This document shows positions 1 through 5,715 of a stretch of 15,311 nt of DNA, in pieces. The stretch's first letter is position 1; every line of letters begins with the position of its first letter. A model generated the notes under the pieces. That model was not told the DNA's origin and searched no databases. It was given only the letters and a program-made list of their open reading frames with translations. This DNA is from CAZGVV01 sp964529155 (GTDB lineage: Bacteria > Pseudomonadota > Alphaproteobacteria > Rickettsiales > SXRF01), in NCBI GenBank assembly GCA_964529155.1, contig CAZGVV010000049.1:1-15311 (forward strand), written 5' to 3'. Position numbers and translations under genes: made by a program.

Positions 1-770
1 GTGATGAGCGAGCCGGATTTCGGCGCGGCTTCTACGACTAACGTGCCAAGGCTCCTGCCCGCGATAATACGGTTGCGGCCTGGAAAAGCGGCGGCAAAAG
101 GGGCGCTGCCGAAAGGCTGTTCGGTGATGATCACGCCGTTGGCGCGAATCGCATCCGCCAGCTTGTCATTTTCCGGGGGATAGACGCGGTCAATGCCGTT
201 GGCGATAACGGCCACTGTGCCGGTGGCGAGCGAGCCTTTATGGGCAAAGGTATCAATGCCACGTGCCAGGCCTGAGATGACCAGCACACCGGCGGCCCCT
301 AAATCAGATGCCAGCCGTTGCGCCATGGCACAGCCATTGGCCGAGGCGTTGCGCGCGCCGACAATCGCGATGCCTTGTTTCTTCCATAAGCTGATATTGC
401 CCATAACGGTGATGACCGGCGGCGGATCCGGAATCATGTGGAGCAATACGGGATAATCCGATTGGCCGTAGACCAGAAAGCGCGCGCCGAACGCAAGGGT
501 GGCGTCAATTTCTTTCTCCGCGTCATCACGTGTGCAGGGCGCAAGCGGTACGTTCCTGCCGCCGCGAAGGGACAGCATGGGAAGTTGCGTTAAGGCTTCA
601 CGCGCCGAACCGTAGCGGTGAATCAACCCAAAGCAGGTCATGGGCCCGACATTGGGTGTGCGAATCAGGCGCAGGATGTCCGATAACGGTTCGTTGGCCA
701 GAGAGGGCAGGGGAAGGGGTAATGCTTCCGCGAAAAGTGGCTTATCGAGTAAAGCGGGGTTCGGTGCCAT
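1..770 (-). CDS. dprA: DprA (DNA-processing protein A), 3' end outside the window
   Basis: The minus strand is open from an ATG at 770 to the window edge, giving 256 residues. DprA binds incoming single-stranded DNA in the cytoplasm during natural transformation and loads RecA. The N-terminal part contains LRLIRTPNVGP, typical of the helical domain before the Rossmann fold. The Rossmann core shows IAIVGARNAS, VISGLARGID, VAVIANGIDRVYPPEN, FPGRNRIIAG and VVEAAPKSGSLIT in the expected order, which is the DprA/Smf signature. Only the C-terminal end of the fold and any winged-helix domain are missing. The ATG at 770 lies inside the end of plsY (29-bp overlap); it is the only ATG before the conserved region, and AAAAGG lies a few bases upstream. 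Co-transcription and coupling with plsY are likely. Presence of dprA does not by itself show competence. Confidence 0.95.
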   Translation of the reverse strand, partial: MAPNPALLDKPLFAEALPLPLPSLANEPLSDILRLIRTPNVGPMTCFGLIHRYGSAREALTQLPMLSLRGGRNVPLAPCTRDDAEKEIDATLAFGARFLVYGQSDYPVLLHMIPDPPPVITVMGNISLWKKQGIAIVGARNASANGCAMAQRLASDLGAAGVLVISGLARGIDTFAHKGSLATGTVAVIANGIDRVYPPENDKLADAIRANGVIITEQPFGSAPFAAAFPGRNRIIAGRSLGTLVVEAAPKSGSLI

Positions 771-1383
771 GAAGGAGCCTTTTGATATTGGCGTGATGAC
801 GCATGGTAACCAGGATTATGACGGGTATGATCGGCAGAATTAATTTCAGGCATTGCATGGCCGTGCCTGCCATGGGGTGGCCGCACAGATAGGCGATGGC
901 AATGGCCAGCACCGGACCTGTCCACAGGCTGATAAGGGCTGCGAGTGAAGAGATGCGCCATACGGCGAATACGGCAAGCCAGATGAGTGCAACCACGATG
1001 GCGCCGAAAGGATAAAATGCAGCGATTGCGCCAATGGCGGTGGCAACGCCTTTGCCGCCTTTAAAATGCAGCCATACGGGGAAAGTGTGTCCAAACACGG
1101 CGACAAACGGCGCGCAGACGATGCCAAGCAATGCCAGATTCATCTCCGCTTCATAAGCCGAGACCAGGTAAAATGCCAGCGTAACGGCCAGGTAGCCTTT
1201 GCCGATGTCAAGCAGCAGCGTGGCCAGCGCCAGTTTTTTATTGCCGGTGCGCAGCACGTTGGTGGCGCCGATATTGCCTGAGCCAATCTCCCGCACATCA
1301 CCCAACCCGGCCCAGCGCGTGAGCAACAAACCAAACGGAATAGACCCGATGAAATAGACGAGCAGGAGGATCAGTAAGGTCAT
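742..1383 (-). CDS. plsY: PlsY, acyl-phosphate:glycerol-3-phosphate acyltransferase
   Basis: PlsY is an inner-membrane enzyme that transfers an acyl group from acyl-phosphate to the sn-1 position of glycerol-3-phosphate, the first step of phospholipid synthesis in bacteria using the PlsX/PlsY route. The 213 residues are the usual family length and form about five hydrophobic segments. Family motifs are clear: IGSIPFGLLLTR near the N-terminus, IGSGNIGATNVLRTGN around residues 33-48, and GHTFPVWLHFKGGKGVATAIGA in the middle, containing the conserved glycine-rich loop. The C-terminus (LLHGTEPRFTR) matches the usual family tail, which supports the 29-bp overlap with dprA being real. It is the first gene of a minus-strand pair; a 271-bp gene-free stretch precedes it. 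Confidence 0.96.
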   Translation of the reverse strand: MTLLILLLVYFIGSIPFGLLLTRWAGLGDVREIGSGNIGATNVLRTGNKKLALATLLLDIGKGYLAVTLAFYLVSAYEAEMNLALLGIVCAPFVAVFGHTFPVWLHFKGGKGVATAIGAIAAFYPFGAIVVALIWLAVFAVWRISSLAALISLWTGPVLAIAIAYLCGHPMAGTAMQCLKLILPIIPVIILVTMRHHANIKRLLHGTEPRFTR

Positions 1384-1418
1384 GCGTACTCATATGAAAT
1401 GAATGTACAGAGGAGGAT

Positions 1419-1447
1419 AGCATAGAGGTGTGGGACTAATTGTCCAA
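1419..1447 (-). promoter_or_regulatory. Possible promoter for plsY-dprA
   Basis: On the minus strand, TTGGAC (1442-1447) and TATGCT (1419-1424) are separated by exactly 17 bases and lie about 35 bases upstream of the plsY ATG. The -35 box matches the sigma-70 consensus only partly, and it overlaps a short inverted repeat (GGAC, five bases, GTCC). The call rests on spacing and position only. Confidence 0.25.
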
Positions 1448-1540
1448 TGGTTCTGATGCTAAATAGTGCAATAATATGCCTATTGTTTCTGAGCAACTAT
1501 AGTTATTCCCCTTTACCATTATACATGGCTGCAAACGCCC

Positions 1541-1594
1541 TTTTCCTGCGCTTCGCTGCTCACGTACACGCGTACGCTGCGCTGCTCAGGAAAT
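1541..1594. repeat. Hairpin-forming repeat-like element in the gene-free stretch 1384-1654
   Basis: The 271 bases between plsY and the next gene hold no convincing coding sequence. Within them is a G+C-rich imperfect inverted repeat with ends TTTCCTG (1542-1548) and CAGGAAA (1587-1593). The interior repeats CGCTGCTCA-like words in the same direction and has a near-palindromic centre around CGTACACGCGTACG. It lies just downstream of the secreted-protein gene's stop codon, so it could end that transcript, although no T-run follows. Its build looks like a dispersed intergenic palindrome, but only one copy is visible here. Confidence 0.55.
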
Positions 1595-1654
1595 GACGTT
1601 TTCGCGGGCGGCCTAGCGAGATCGTGAACAGGTTCTTTGCTAATGCAGCAGAGA

Positions 1655-2080
1655 TTACTGCACCAATGATTCATAACGGTGGGAGGTGTGGCCGGAGGCC
1701 CAGTCGTTGGAGTTGGTCCAGCCGCGTTGCAGCATGCAATGGTCGAAGCCGCCGAATTGATAGGGGCTGGTGCTGCAGGGCGGAAGGGAGCGTTCGTAGG
1801 CTTCCTGGCGTTGGCAGGCGCTCTGGTCGGCGGTGAAGTCGCGTAGCAGGAGGATGGCTTCAAACTCACAGCGGTAATAGGCGCTGTCGCTGACGTGGGA
1901 TTTGAGGGAAGCGCAGCGTATTTCGACCGGACTCCAATTGACCGTGCCCATGGCAATGCCCTGGGATTCCAAAATGGCTTTCAGGCGGCCCCAGTCACTG
2001 TAAGCATCCTCACTTGCTGCGTGGAGCGGGGAGGCAATGCTTAAACACGCGAGGGCGAGGATCAGGCGGTATGGTTTCAT
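1655..2080 (-). CDS. Small secreted protein of unknown function, coupled to ruvX
   Basis: I do not recognise this 141-residue protein. It begins with a clear Sec signal peptide: basic MKPYR, a hydrophobic stretch LILALACLSIASPL, and a likely signal peptidase I site after LHA near residue 21. The mature part is polar and has five cysteines (in EIRC, YYRCEF, SACQ, PPCS and DHCM), suggesting disulfides in the periplasm. There is no lipobox that would make it a lipoprotein. The ATG at 2080 overlaps the ruvX stop in an ATGA arrangement, so it is translated from the ruvX message by coupling; this fixes the start and argues the frame is genuine. A competing minus-strand frame at 1519-1956 lacks signal, start context and recognisable content. 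Any functional link with RuvX is unproven. Confidence 0.72.
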   Translation of the reverse strand: MKPYRLILALACLSIASPLHAASEDAYSDWGRLKAILESQGIAMGTVNWSPVEIRCASLKSHVSDSAYYRCEFEAILLLRDFTADQSACQRQEAYERSLPPCSTSPYQFGGFDHCMLQRGWTNSNDWASGHTSHRYESLVQ

Positions 2081-2541
2081 GCAGGTACGTGGTTAAGGGC
2101 GTCTAAGAACCCTTGCAGCATATAGGTTGCGGCGAGTTTGTCCACCAATTCGTCGCGGCGGGCGCGGGATAAATCGGCTTGCAGCATGGTGCGTTCGACT
2201 GCAAAGGTGGAGAGCCGTTCGTCCCAGCGGAGTAGCGGGAGGCTGATATGGGCGGCCAGGTTGGTGGCGAAGGCGTTGGTGGACTGGACGCGGCGGCCGG
2301 AAGTGCCGTCCATGTTCACAGGATAGCCGATGACCAGCGCGCCGATGTCATGTTGTTTGACGAGTGTGACTAAGCTGTTGGCATCTTTGGTGAATTTCCC
2401 CCGGGTGATGGTGTGGAGCGGCGAGGCGATGGTGCGGCTGGCATCGGAGAGGGCAAGGCCGATGGTTTTATCGCCGACATCCAGACCGAGCAACGGTTTG
2501 CGGCCAAGCGGCGGGAGGGCATGAAGGTCGGTCCATATCAT
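2077..2541 (-). CDS. ruvX: RuvX/YqgF family RNase H-fold nuclease (putative pre-16S rRNA nuclease / Holliday junction resolvase)
   Basis: This is a 154-residue cytoplasmic nuclease of the YqgF/RuvX family, implicated in 5' maturation of 16S rRNA and long annotated as a Holliday junction resolvase. The RNase H-like fold is evident: GLDVGDKTIGLALSD carries the first acidic residue (D21), VIGYPVNMDGTSG (70-82) is the family loop, WDERLST supplies E108, and DELVDKLAA supplies D134. All metal-binding acidic positions are present and the length is normal. The gene is divergent from gatC with only 41 bp between start codons, so the promoters of both must overlap. It ends with an ATGA overlap into the secreted-protein gene. 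The first dozen residues are poorly conserved, so a slightly later start cannot be excluded. Confidence 0.95.
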   Translation of the reverse strand: MIWTDLHALPPLGRKPLLGLDVGDKTIGLALSDASRTIASPLHTITRGKFTKDANSLVTLVKQHDIGALVIGYPVNMDGTSGRRVQSTNAFATNLAAHISLPLLRWDERLSTFAVERTMLQADLSRARRDELVDKLAATYMLQGFLDALNHVPA

Positions 2542-2582
2542 GGCTTGTCTTTAGCGTGGAATTTGGTTAAAAGCCATGACTT

Positions 2583-2867
2583 ATGCTCGACTCCGCCACC
2601 ATCGCCCGCGTTGCCAAACTGGCCCGCATCGCCCTCACCCCCGAAGAGCGCGACCATTTCGCGCGGGAAGTGTCGGGTATTTTGACCTGGATTGAACAAT
2701 TAAACAGCGTAGACACCACCGGCATCGCGCCGATGACCAGCGTGTCCGACGTGGCGCTGCCATGGCGCGAGGATAAGGTGACGGATGGAAACCAGGCCGA
2801 AGCAGTGCTGGCGAATGCGCCAGCGAGTGGGTATGGCTGTTTTGCGGTACCTAAGGTGTTGGAGTAG
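2583..2867 (+). CDS. gatC: Aspartyl/glutamyl-tRNA amidotransferase subunit C
   Basis: GatC (94 residues, normal length) is the small subunit that wraps around and stabilises the GatA-GatB complex. The N-terminal TIARVAKLARIALTPEE and the following EVSGILTWIEQLNSVDTTGI with its PMTSV segment are characteristic, and the C-terminal half has the usual acidic stretch followed by the SGYGCFAVPKVLE tail that docks on the partner subunit. It starts the amidotransferase locus and is divergent from ruvX. There is no strong Shine-Dalgarno sequence before the ATG, but this start gives the usual N-terminus. Unusually, gatA does not follow directly: about 1 kb of accessory genes intervenes. Confidence 0.95.
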   Translation: MLDSATIARVAKLARIALTPEERDHFAREVSGILTWIEQLNSVDTTGIAPMTSVSDVALPWREDKVTDGNQAEAVLANAPASGYGCFAVPKVLE

Positions 2868-2886
2868 GGATAATTTAATCGCTGTA

Positions 2887-2915
2887 TTGCAGTAATTCGG
2901 TAATTCTGCTATAGT
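2887..2915 (+). promoter_or_regulatory. Promoter with embedded palindrome for the toxin-antitoxin pair
   Basis: TTGCAG (2887-2892) and TATAGT (2910-2915) are separated by 17 bases and resemble -35 and -10 boxes. Initiation about seven bases after the -10 box falls on the antitoxin ATG at 2922, predicting a leaderless message; no Shine-Dalgarno is seen. A 21-bp imperfect palindrome (2889-2909: GCAG, 13 bases, CTGC) with an inner AATT-CGGT-AATT fills the -35/-10 spacer. That is where an autoregulatory AbrB-type antitoxin would be expected to bind. The boxes and palindrome are seen directly; the operator role is inferred. Confidence 0.5.
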
Positions 2916-2921
2916 GCAGAC

Positions 2922-3179
2922 ATGAAACATCATCAGGAAATAACGTACCTAACAGAGCGCGGGACACTGACCTTGCCCGCGAAAATCCGTGATGCATTGG
3001 GGCTTAAGGGAAAACAGCAATTTTTGGTGAACGTGACTGAGCGCGGCGAGATCGTGCTGAGGCCTGCGGTGACGATGCCTATTGAGTATTACACGGAGGC
3101 GCGTATTGCAGAATTCAGCAGTGAAGAAATCGTGATGGATAAATGGTTAAAAGTTAAGGTAAAGCCGAAGAAAAAATGA
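2922..3179 (+). CDS. AbrB/MazE-type antitoxin (DNA-binding)
   Basis: This 85-residue protein has the swapped-hairpin AbrB/SpoVT DNA-binding pattern: ITYLTERGTLTLPAKIRDALGL, then KQQFLVNVTERGEIVLRP, spanning about residues 7-49. The remaining tail (EYYTEARIAEFSSEEI and a very basic KWLKVKVKPKKK end) would wrap the toxin. It overlaps the following PIN gene by ATGA, the classic layout of antitoxin-first TA pairs. A well-placed promoter with a palindrome immediately upstream suggests autorepression. The gene is richer in A+T than gatC and gatA on either side, consistent with acquisition. The exact antitoxin subfamily is uncertain. Confidence 0.85.
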   Translation: MKHHQEITYLTERGTLTLPAKIRDALGLKGKQQFLVNVTERGEIVLRPAVTMPIEYYTEARIAEFSSEEIVMDKWLKVKVKPKKK

Positions 3180-3577
3180 ATATTTTTCTTGATGCGAATG
3201 TATTGTTTTCTGCGAGTAATACCCAAAGTTCCCTCTGTCTTTTTCTCCACTATTTACGGTTGCGTGCTACACTTTTAACGAGTTTTTACGTCGAAAACGA
3301 AGCGGCGCGTAATATTGCTCGCAAACGGCCTCAGTGGGAAAAGGGGTATGCGGAGTTGATGCAGCACGTAGCGTTAGTGGCTGATTCCATGTTGGAAGAA
3401 CCGGTACATTTATCGGAAAAGGACCGTCCTGTGCTGGGCGCAGCGGTGGCCGCCCGGTGCCACTACCTTTTAACGGGTGATAAGCGTGATTTTGGCCATT
3501 TATATGGCAAAATAGTTGGCGGCGTGGAAATAGTCAGCTATAGCATGTTGGCTCAGCGAATAGATTCAGGACATTAA
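3176..3577 (+). CDS. PIN-domain toxin (putative ribonuclease)
   Basis: This 133-residue protein matches a single PIN domain, a Mg2+-dependent RNase fold used by many toxins. The likely acidic site is complete: D6 in IFLDANVLFSA, E42 in VENEAARNIA, D83 in SEKDRPVLGAAVA, and D102 with D105 in LLTGDKRDFGHL. It starts within the antitoxin stop (ATGA), so translation is coupled to the upstream AbrB-type gene, and together they form a type II toxin-antitoxin module. It is not a VapC of the usual VapB-partnered kind in sequence detail, so I leave the symbol empty. The active site appears intact. The tautomerase start codon lies one base after its stop, so the two are probably on one transcript. Confidence 0.85.
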   Translation: MNIFLDANVLFSASNTQSSLCLFLHYLRLRATLLTSFYVENEAARNIARKRPQWEKGYAELMQHVALVADSMLEEPVHLSEKDRPVLGAAVAARCHYLLTGDKRDFGHLYGKIVGGVEIVSYSMLAQRIDSGH

Positions 3578-3578
3578 T

Positions 3579-3776
3579 ATGCCCATCGTGCACATCCATT
3601 TACTCGAAGGCCGGACCCAGGAACAAAAGCGGGCATTGGCCGCCAGCGTGACCAAAGCCGTGTGCGACTCCCTGGGCGCAGCGCCGGAAAAGGTGCGGGT
3701 GATTCTGTCGGACATGGCGCATGGCGATTACGCGATTGGCGGGGTGCTGGTGGCGGATGCGAATGCAGGAAAATAA
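3579..3776 (+). CDS. 4-oxalocrotonate tautomerase family protein
   Basis: This 65-residue protein belongs to the tautomerase superfamily that uses an N-terminal proline as the catalytic base. After Met removal, Pro-1 is exposed (MPIVHIHLLEGR). The two arginines of the classic enzyme are present (R12 in EGR and R40 in VRVI, counting Met), while the conserved Phe before IGG is Tyr here (DYAIGG). The overall pattern matches 4-oxalocrotonate tautomerase well, including the VRVILSDMAHG strand. Its natural substrate cannot be told from sequence: there are no aromatic-degradation genes nearby. It starts one base after the PIN toxin stop with AGG upstream, so it seems to be read with the toxin-antitoxin pair. 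Confidence 0.9.
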   Translation: MPIVHIHLLEGRTQEQKRALAASVTKAVCDSLGAAPEKVRVILSDMAHGDYAIGGVLVADANAGK

Positions 3777-3788
3777 CCTGGTCTGTGC

Positions 3789-3917
3789 ATGGTAGCGATT
3801 CATCCTTCTGCTAAAAGGCTGGCAAAACAATTTCCAGAATTACAAGCGCGTTATGCACAAGCTATAATAGAGCTTTATCATAATGTACCCGATGTAAAAC
3901 CTGAACGAGTGCGATAA
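3789..3917 (+). CDS. Possible 42-residue peptide gene between the tautomerase gene and gatA
   Basis: A short frame starts at ATG 3789 and ends at TAA 3915-3917, eleven bases before the gatA ATG. The predicted peptide begins MVAIHPSAKRLAKQFPEL and ends with DVKPERVR; it would form a basic amphipathic helix with several alternating hydrophobic residues. I do not recognise it. It has no good Shine-Dalgarno sequence, and could be a remnant of a longer gene. The regular composition and its fit between two genes make it worth recording, but support is weak. Confidence 0.35.
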   Translation: MVAIHPSAKRLAKQFPELQARYAQAIIELYHNVPDVKPERVR

Positions 3918-3928
3918 TAAGGATATAT

Positions 3929-5452
3929 ATGAGTTCTCAACTTAACACCCTCACCCTTTCGGCCATGCGTGACGGGCTTCGCGCGAAACAATTTTCAGCT
4001 GTGGAGTTGACGCAGGCGCATGTGGCGGCGATGGAGCGGCATAAGGCGTTGAATGCGTTTATCACGCCAACGCCGGAACAGGCGCTGGACATGGCAAAGG
4101 CATCGGATGCGCGGCTGGCGCGCGGCGAGGCTGGATTGATTGAAGGCATTCCGGTTGGGGTGAAGGATTTATTTTGCACCACGGGCGTATTGACCACGGC
4201 GGCGTCGCATATTCTGGACGGGTTTAAACCGCAATATGAGTCTACCGTCAGCGCGCGGTGCTGGGCGGCGGGCGGCGTGATGATGGGCAAAACCAATCTG
4301 GACGAATTTGCGATGGGTTCGGCGAACATCACCAGCTTTTACGGGCCAGTGGTTTCGCCTTGGCGACGACAAATGACGGATGACGGTGGACAGAAGGCGG
4401 GATCTACTGCGTTATCTGCCATCCATCATCCGTCATCGGCACTGGTTCCCGGCGGTTCTTCCGGCGGATCAGCAGTGGCGGTGGCGGCGGGGATGTGCCC
4501 GGTGGCGCTGGGTACGGATACCGGCGGTTCGATTCGCCAGCCAGCGGCGTTTTGCGGGATTGTGGGGATTAAGCCGACCTATGGCCGCGTGTCGCGCTAT
4601 GGCACAATCGCATTTGCCAGCTCGCTCGATCAGGCAGGGCCGATGACGCGCTCAGTGCGCGACGCGGCGATCATGCTGAATGTGCTGTGCGGGCATGACC
4701 CGAAAGATTCGACGTCTGCGCCGTTGCACGCGCCGGATTTTGAAGCGGCGGTGGCGCGCGGTGTGAAGGGATTGCGGATCGGCATTCCGAAAGAATACCG
4801 CCCGGATGGGTTGAATACGGAAATCGCGGCGTTGTGGGACAAGGGCGCGCAGTGGCTGCGTGAAGCCGGTGCGGAGATCGTGGATATTACGCTACCGCAC
4901 ACGCAATATGCGTTGGCGACGTATTACGTGGTGGCGCCTGCCGAATGCTCGTCCAATCTGGCGCGCTATGACGGTGTGCGTTTTGGGCTGCGTGAGAAAC
5001 CGGAAGCGGCGCTGGCGGAGATGTATGAAGCGTCGCGGGCCGCCGGGTTTGGCGCGGAAGTGAAGCGGCGTATTCTGATCGGCACATATGTGCTCTCCGC
5101 CGGGTATTACGATGCCTATTACAAAAAAGCGCAAAGCGTGCGCGCGCTGATCGCCCGCGATTTTGCGCAGGCCTTTGACACGGTGGACGCGATTTTAACG
5201 CCCACGGCACCGTCTGCGGCGTTTGCGTTGGGTGAAAAACAGGATGACCCGATTACGATGTATTTGAACGACGTATTCACCGTGCCGGCGTCGCTTGCTG
5301 GCCTTCCGGCGATTTCGGTGCCAGCGGGGTTGAATAGCGAAGGGTTGCCGCTGGGCTTGCAGTTAATTGGCAAGGCGTTTGATGAGGAAACGGTACTGGC
5401 GGCGGCGAATGTGTTGGAAGCTGCATCGGGGTTTAGCGCAAAACCTATTTAA
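3929..5452 (+). CDS. gatA: Aspartyl/glutamyl-tRNA amidotransferase subunit A with an internal insertion
   Basis: GatA is the amidase subunit of GatCAB: it releases ammonia from glutamine, which GatB uses to amidate Glu-tRNA(Gln) or Asp-tRNA(Asn). The amidase-signature Ser-cisSer-Lys triad is intact: K79 in IPVGVKDLF, S177 in VPGGSSGGS and S201 in TDTGGSIRQPA. Compared with the Staphylococcus aureus enzyme (K79, S154, S178), the lysine keeps its number but both serines shift by 23. So about 20 extra residues lie between SPWRRQ and ALVPGGSS, at 149-170. The DNA there (4373-4436) is palindromic and in frame. The rest of the 507 residues is ordinary, so the enzyme probably still works, with the insert as a surface loop. 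AAGGA precedes the ATG. The gene is separated from gatC and gatB by accessory genes. Confidence 0.96.
   Translation: MSSQLNTLTLSAMRDGLRAKQFSAVELTQAHVAAMERHKALNAFITPTPEQALDMAKASDARLARGEAGLIEGIPVGVKDLFCTTGVLTTAASHILDGFKPQYESTVSARCWAAGGVMMGKTNLDEFAMGSANITSFYGPVVSPWRRQMTDDGGQKAGSTALSAIHHPSSALVPGGSSGGSAVAVAAGMCPVALGTDTGGSIRQPAAFCGIVGIKPTYGRVSRYGTIAFASSLDQAGPMTRSVRDAAIMLNVLCGHDPKDSTSAPLHAPDFEAAVARGVKGLRIGIPKEYRPDGLNTEIAALWDKGAQWLREAGAEIVDITLPHTQYALATYYVVAPAECSSNLARYDGVRFGLREKPEAALAEMYEASRAAGFGAEVKRRILIGTYVLSAGYYDAYYKKAQSVRALIARDFAQAFDTVDAILTPTAPSAAFALGEKQDDPITMYLNDVFTVPASLAGLPAISVPAGLNSEGLPLGLQLIGKAFDEETVLAAANVLEAASGFSAKPI
4373..4436. repeat. Palindromic element inserted in frame in gatA
   Basis: The segment begins ATGACGGATGACGG and ends CCATCATCCGTCAT. 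The outer arms match at 18 of 22 positions when one is reverse-complemented, the first eleven perfectly. The segment encodes residues 149-170 of GatA, which have no counterpart in typical GatA, and the reading frame is maintained on both sides. A stretch near its middle (GAAGGCGGGATCT) resembles the GAAAGCGGGGATCT of the tandem repeats at 5491-5701, so it may be a degenerate member of that family. The layout recalls the Rickettsia palindromic elements that insert into protein genes, but I see no sequence match to those. Confidence 0.7.
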
Positions 5453-5456
5453 TCAT

Positions 5457-5492
5457 CATCCCCGCGTAAGTTGTCACCCACGCATAAGTTGT
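5457..5492 (+). repeat. Two degenerate 18-bp copies of a repeat arm
   Basis: Just after the gatA stop, CATCCCCGCGTAAGTTGT (5457-5474) is followed without gap by CACCCACGCATAAGTTGT (5475-5492). The next 18 bases open the first full palindromic unit with CATCCCCGCGAAAG. The period of 18 and shared words suggest local duplication and decay of the left arm of the large repeats. Confidence 0.6.
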
Positions 5493-5587
5493 CATCCCCG
5501 CGAAAGCGGGGATCTTAAGCGGTGAGTGAGTCGCTGAGGCGATGGAGTGAAGATGGGATTTGAGATCCCCGCCTGCGCGGGGATGAC
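5491..5587. repeat. Large palindromic repeat, tandem copy 1
   Basis: This 97-bp element has perfect 11-bp inverted ends, GTCATCCCCGC (5491-5501) and GCGGGGATGAC (5577-5587). Each end is itself a hairpin: ATCCCCGC with a GAAA loop on the left, ATCCCCGC with a CTGC loop on the right, each with an 8-bp stem. A small hairpin TCGC-TGAG-GCGA sits between them. With the following spacer it forms a 114-bp unit repeated immediately downstream. There are no open frames of interest inside. Confidence 0.9.
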
Positions 5588-5604
5588 GGGAGGTGGAATG
5601 TATT

Positions 5605-5701
5605 GTCATCCCCGCGAAAGCGGGGATCTTAAGCGGTGAGTGAGTCGCTGAGGCGATGGAGTGAAGATGGGGCTTGGGATCCCCGCCTGCGCGGGGATGA
5701 C
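5605..5701. repeat. Large palindromic repeat, tandem copy 2, abutting the GIY-YIG gene
   Basis: This copy matches copy 1 except for a few substitutions in the strip before its right hairpin. It lies exactly 114 bp after copy 1. The spacer after it (GGGAGGGGGAATATA) is a variant of the spacer after copy 1 (GGGAGGTGGAATGTAT). Here it supplies the ribosome binding site of the GIY-YIG gene, whose ATG falls where a third unit would begin. The near identity of the two copies suggests recent duplication. Confidence 0.9.
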
Positions 5702-5715
5702 GGGAGGGGGAATAT

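Noticed and set aside
1519..1956. Minus-strand 145-residue open frame opposite and beside the secreted-protein gene
   Set aside because: It overlaps the better-supported frame at 1655-2080, lacks a signal or recognisable content, and its end runs through the hairpin element.
4362..4440. Frameshift or sequencing error as the cause of the odd stretch in gatA
   Set aside because: Conserved GatA sequence continues in the same frame on both sides and the extra DNA is palindromic, so an in-frame insertion explains it better.
5491..5701. CRISPR array
   Set aside because: Only two long units with strong internal symmetry and nearly identical spacers; no short repeats with varied spacers and no cas gene.
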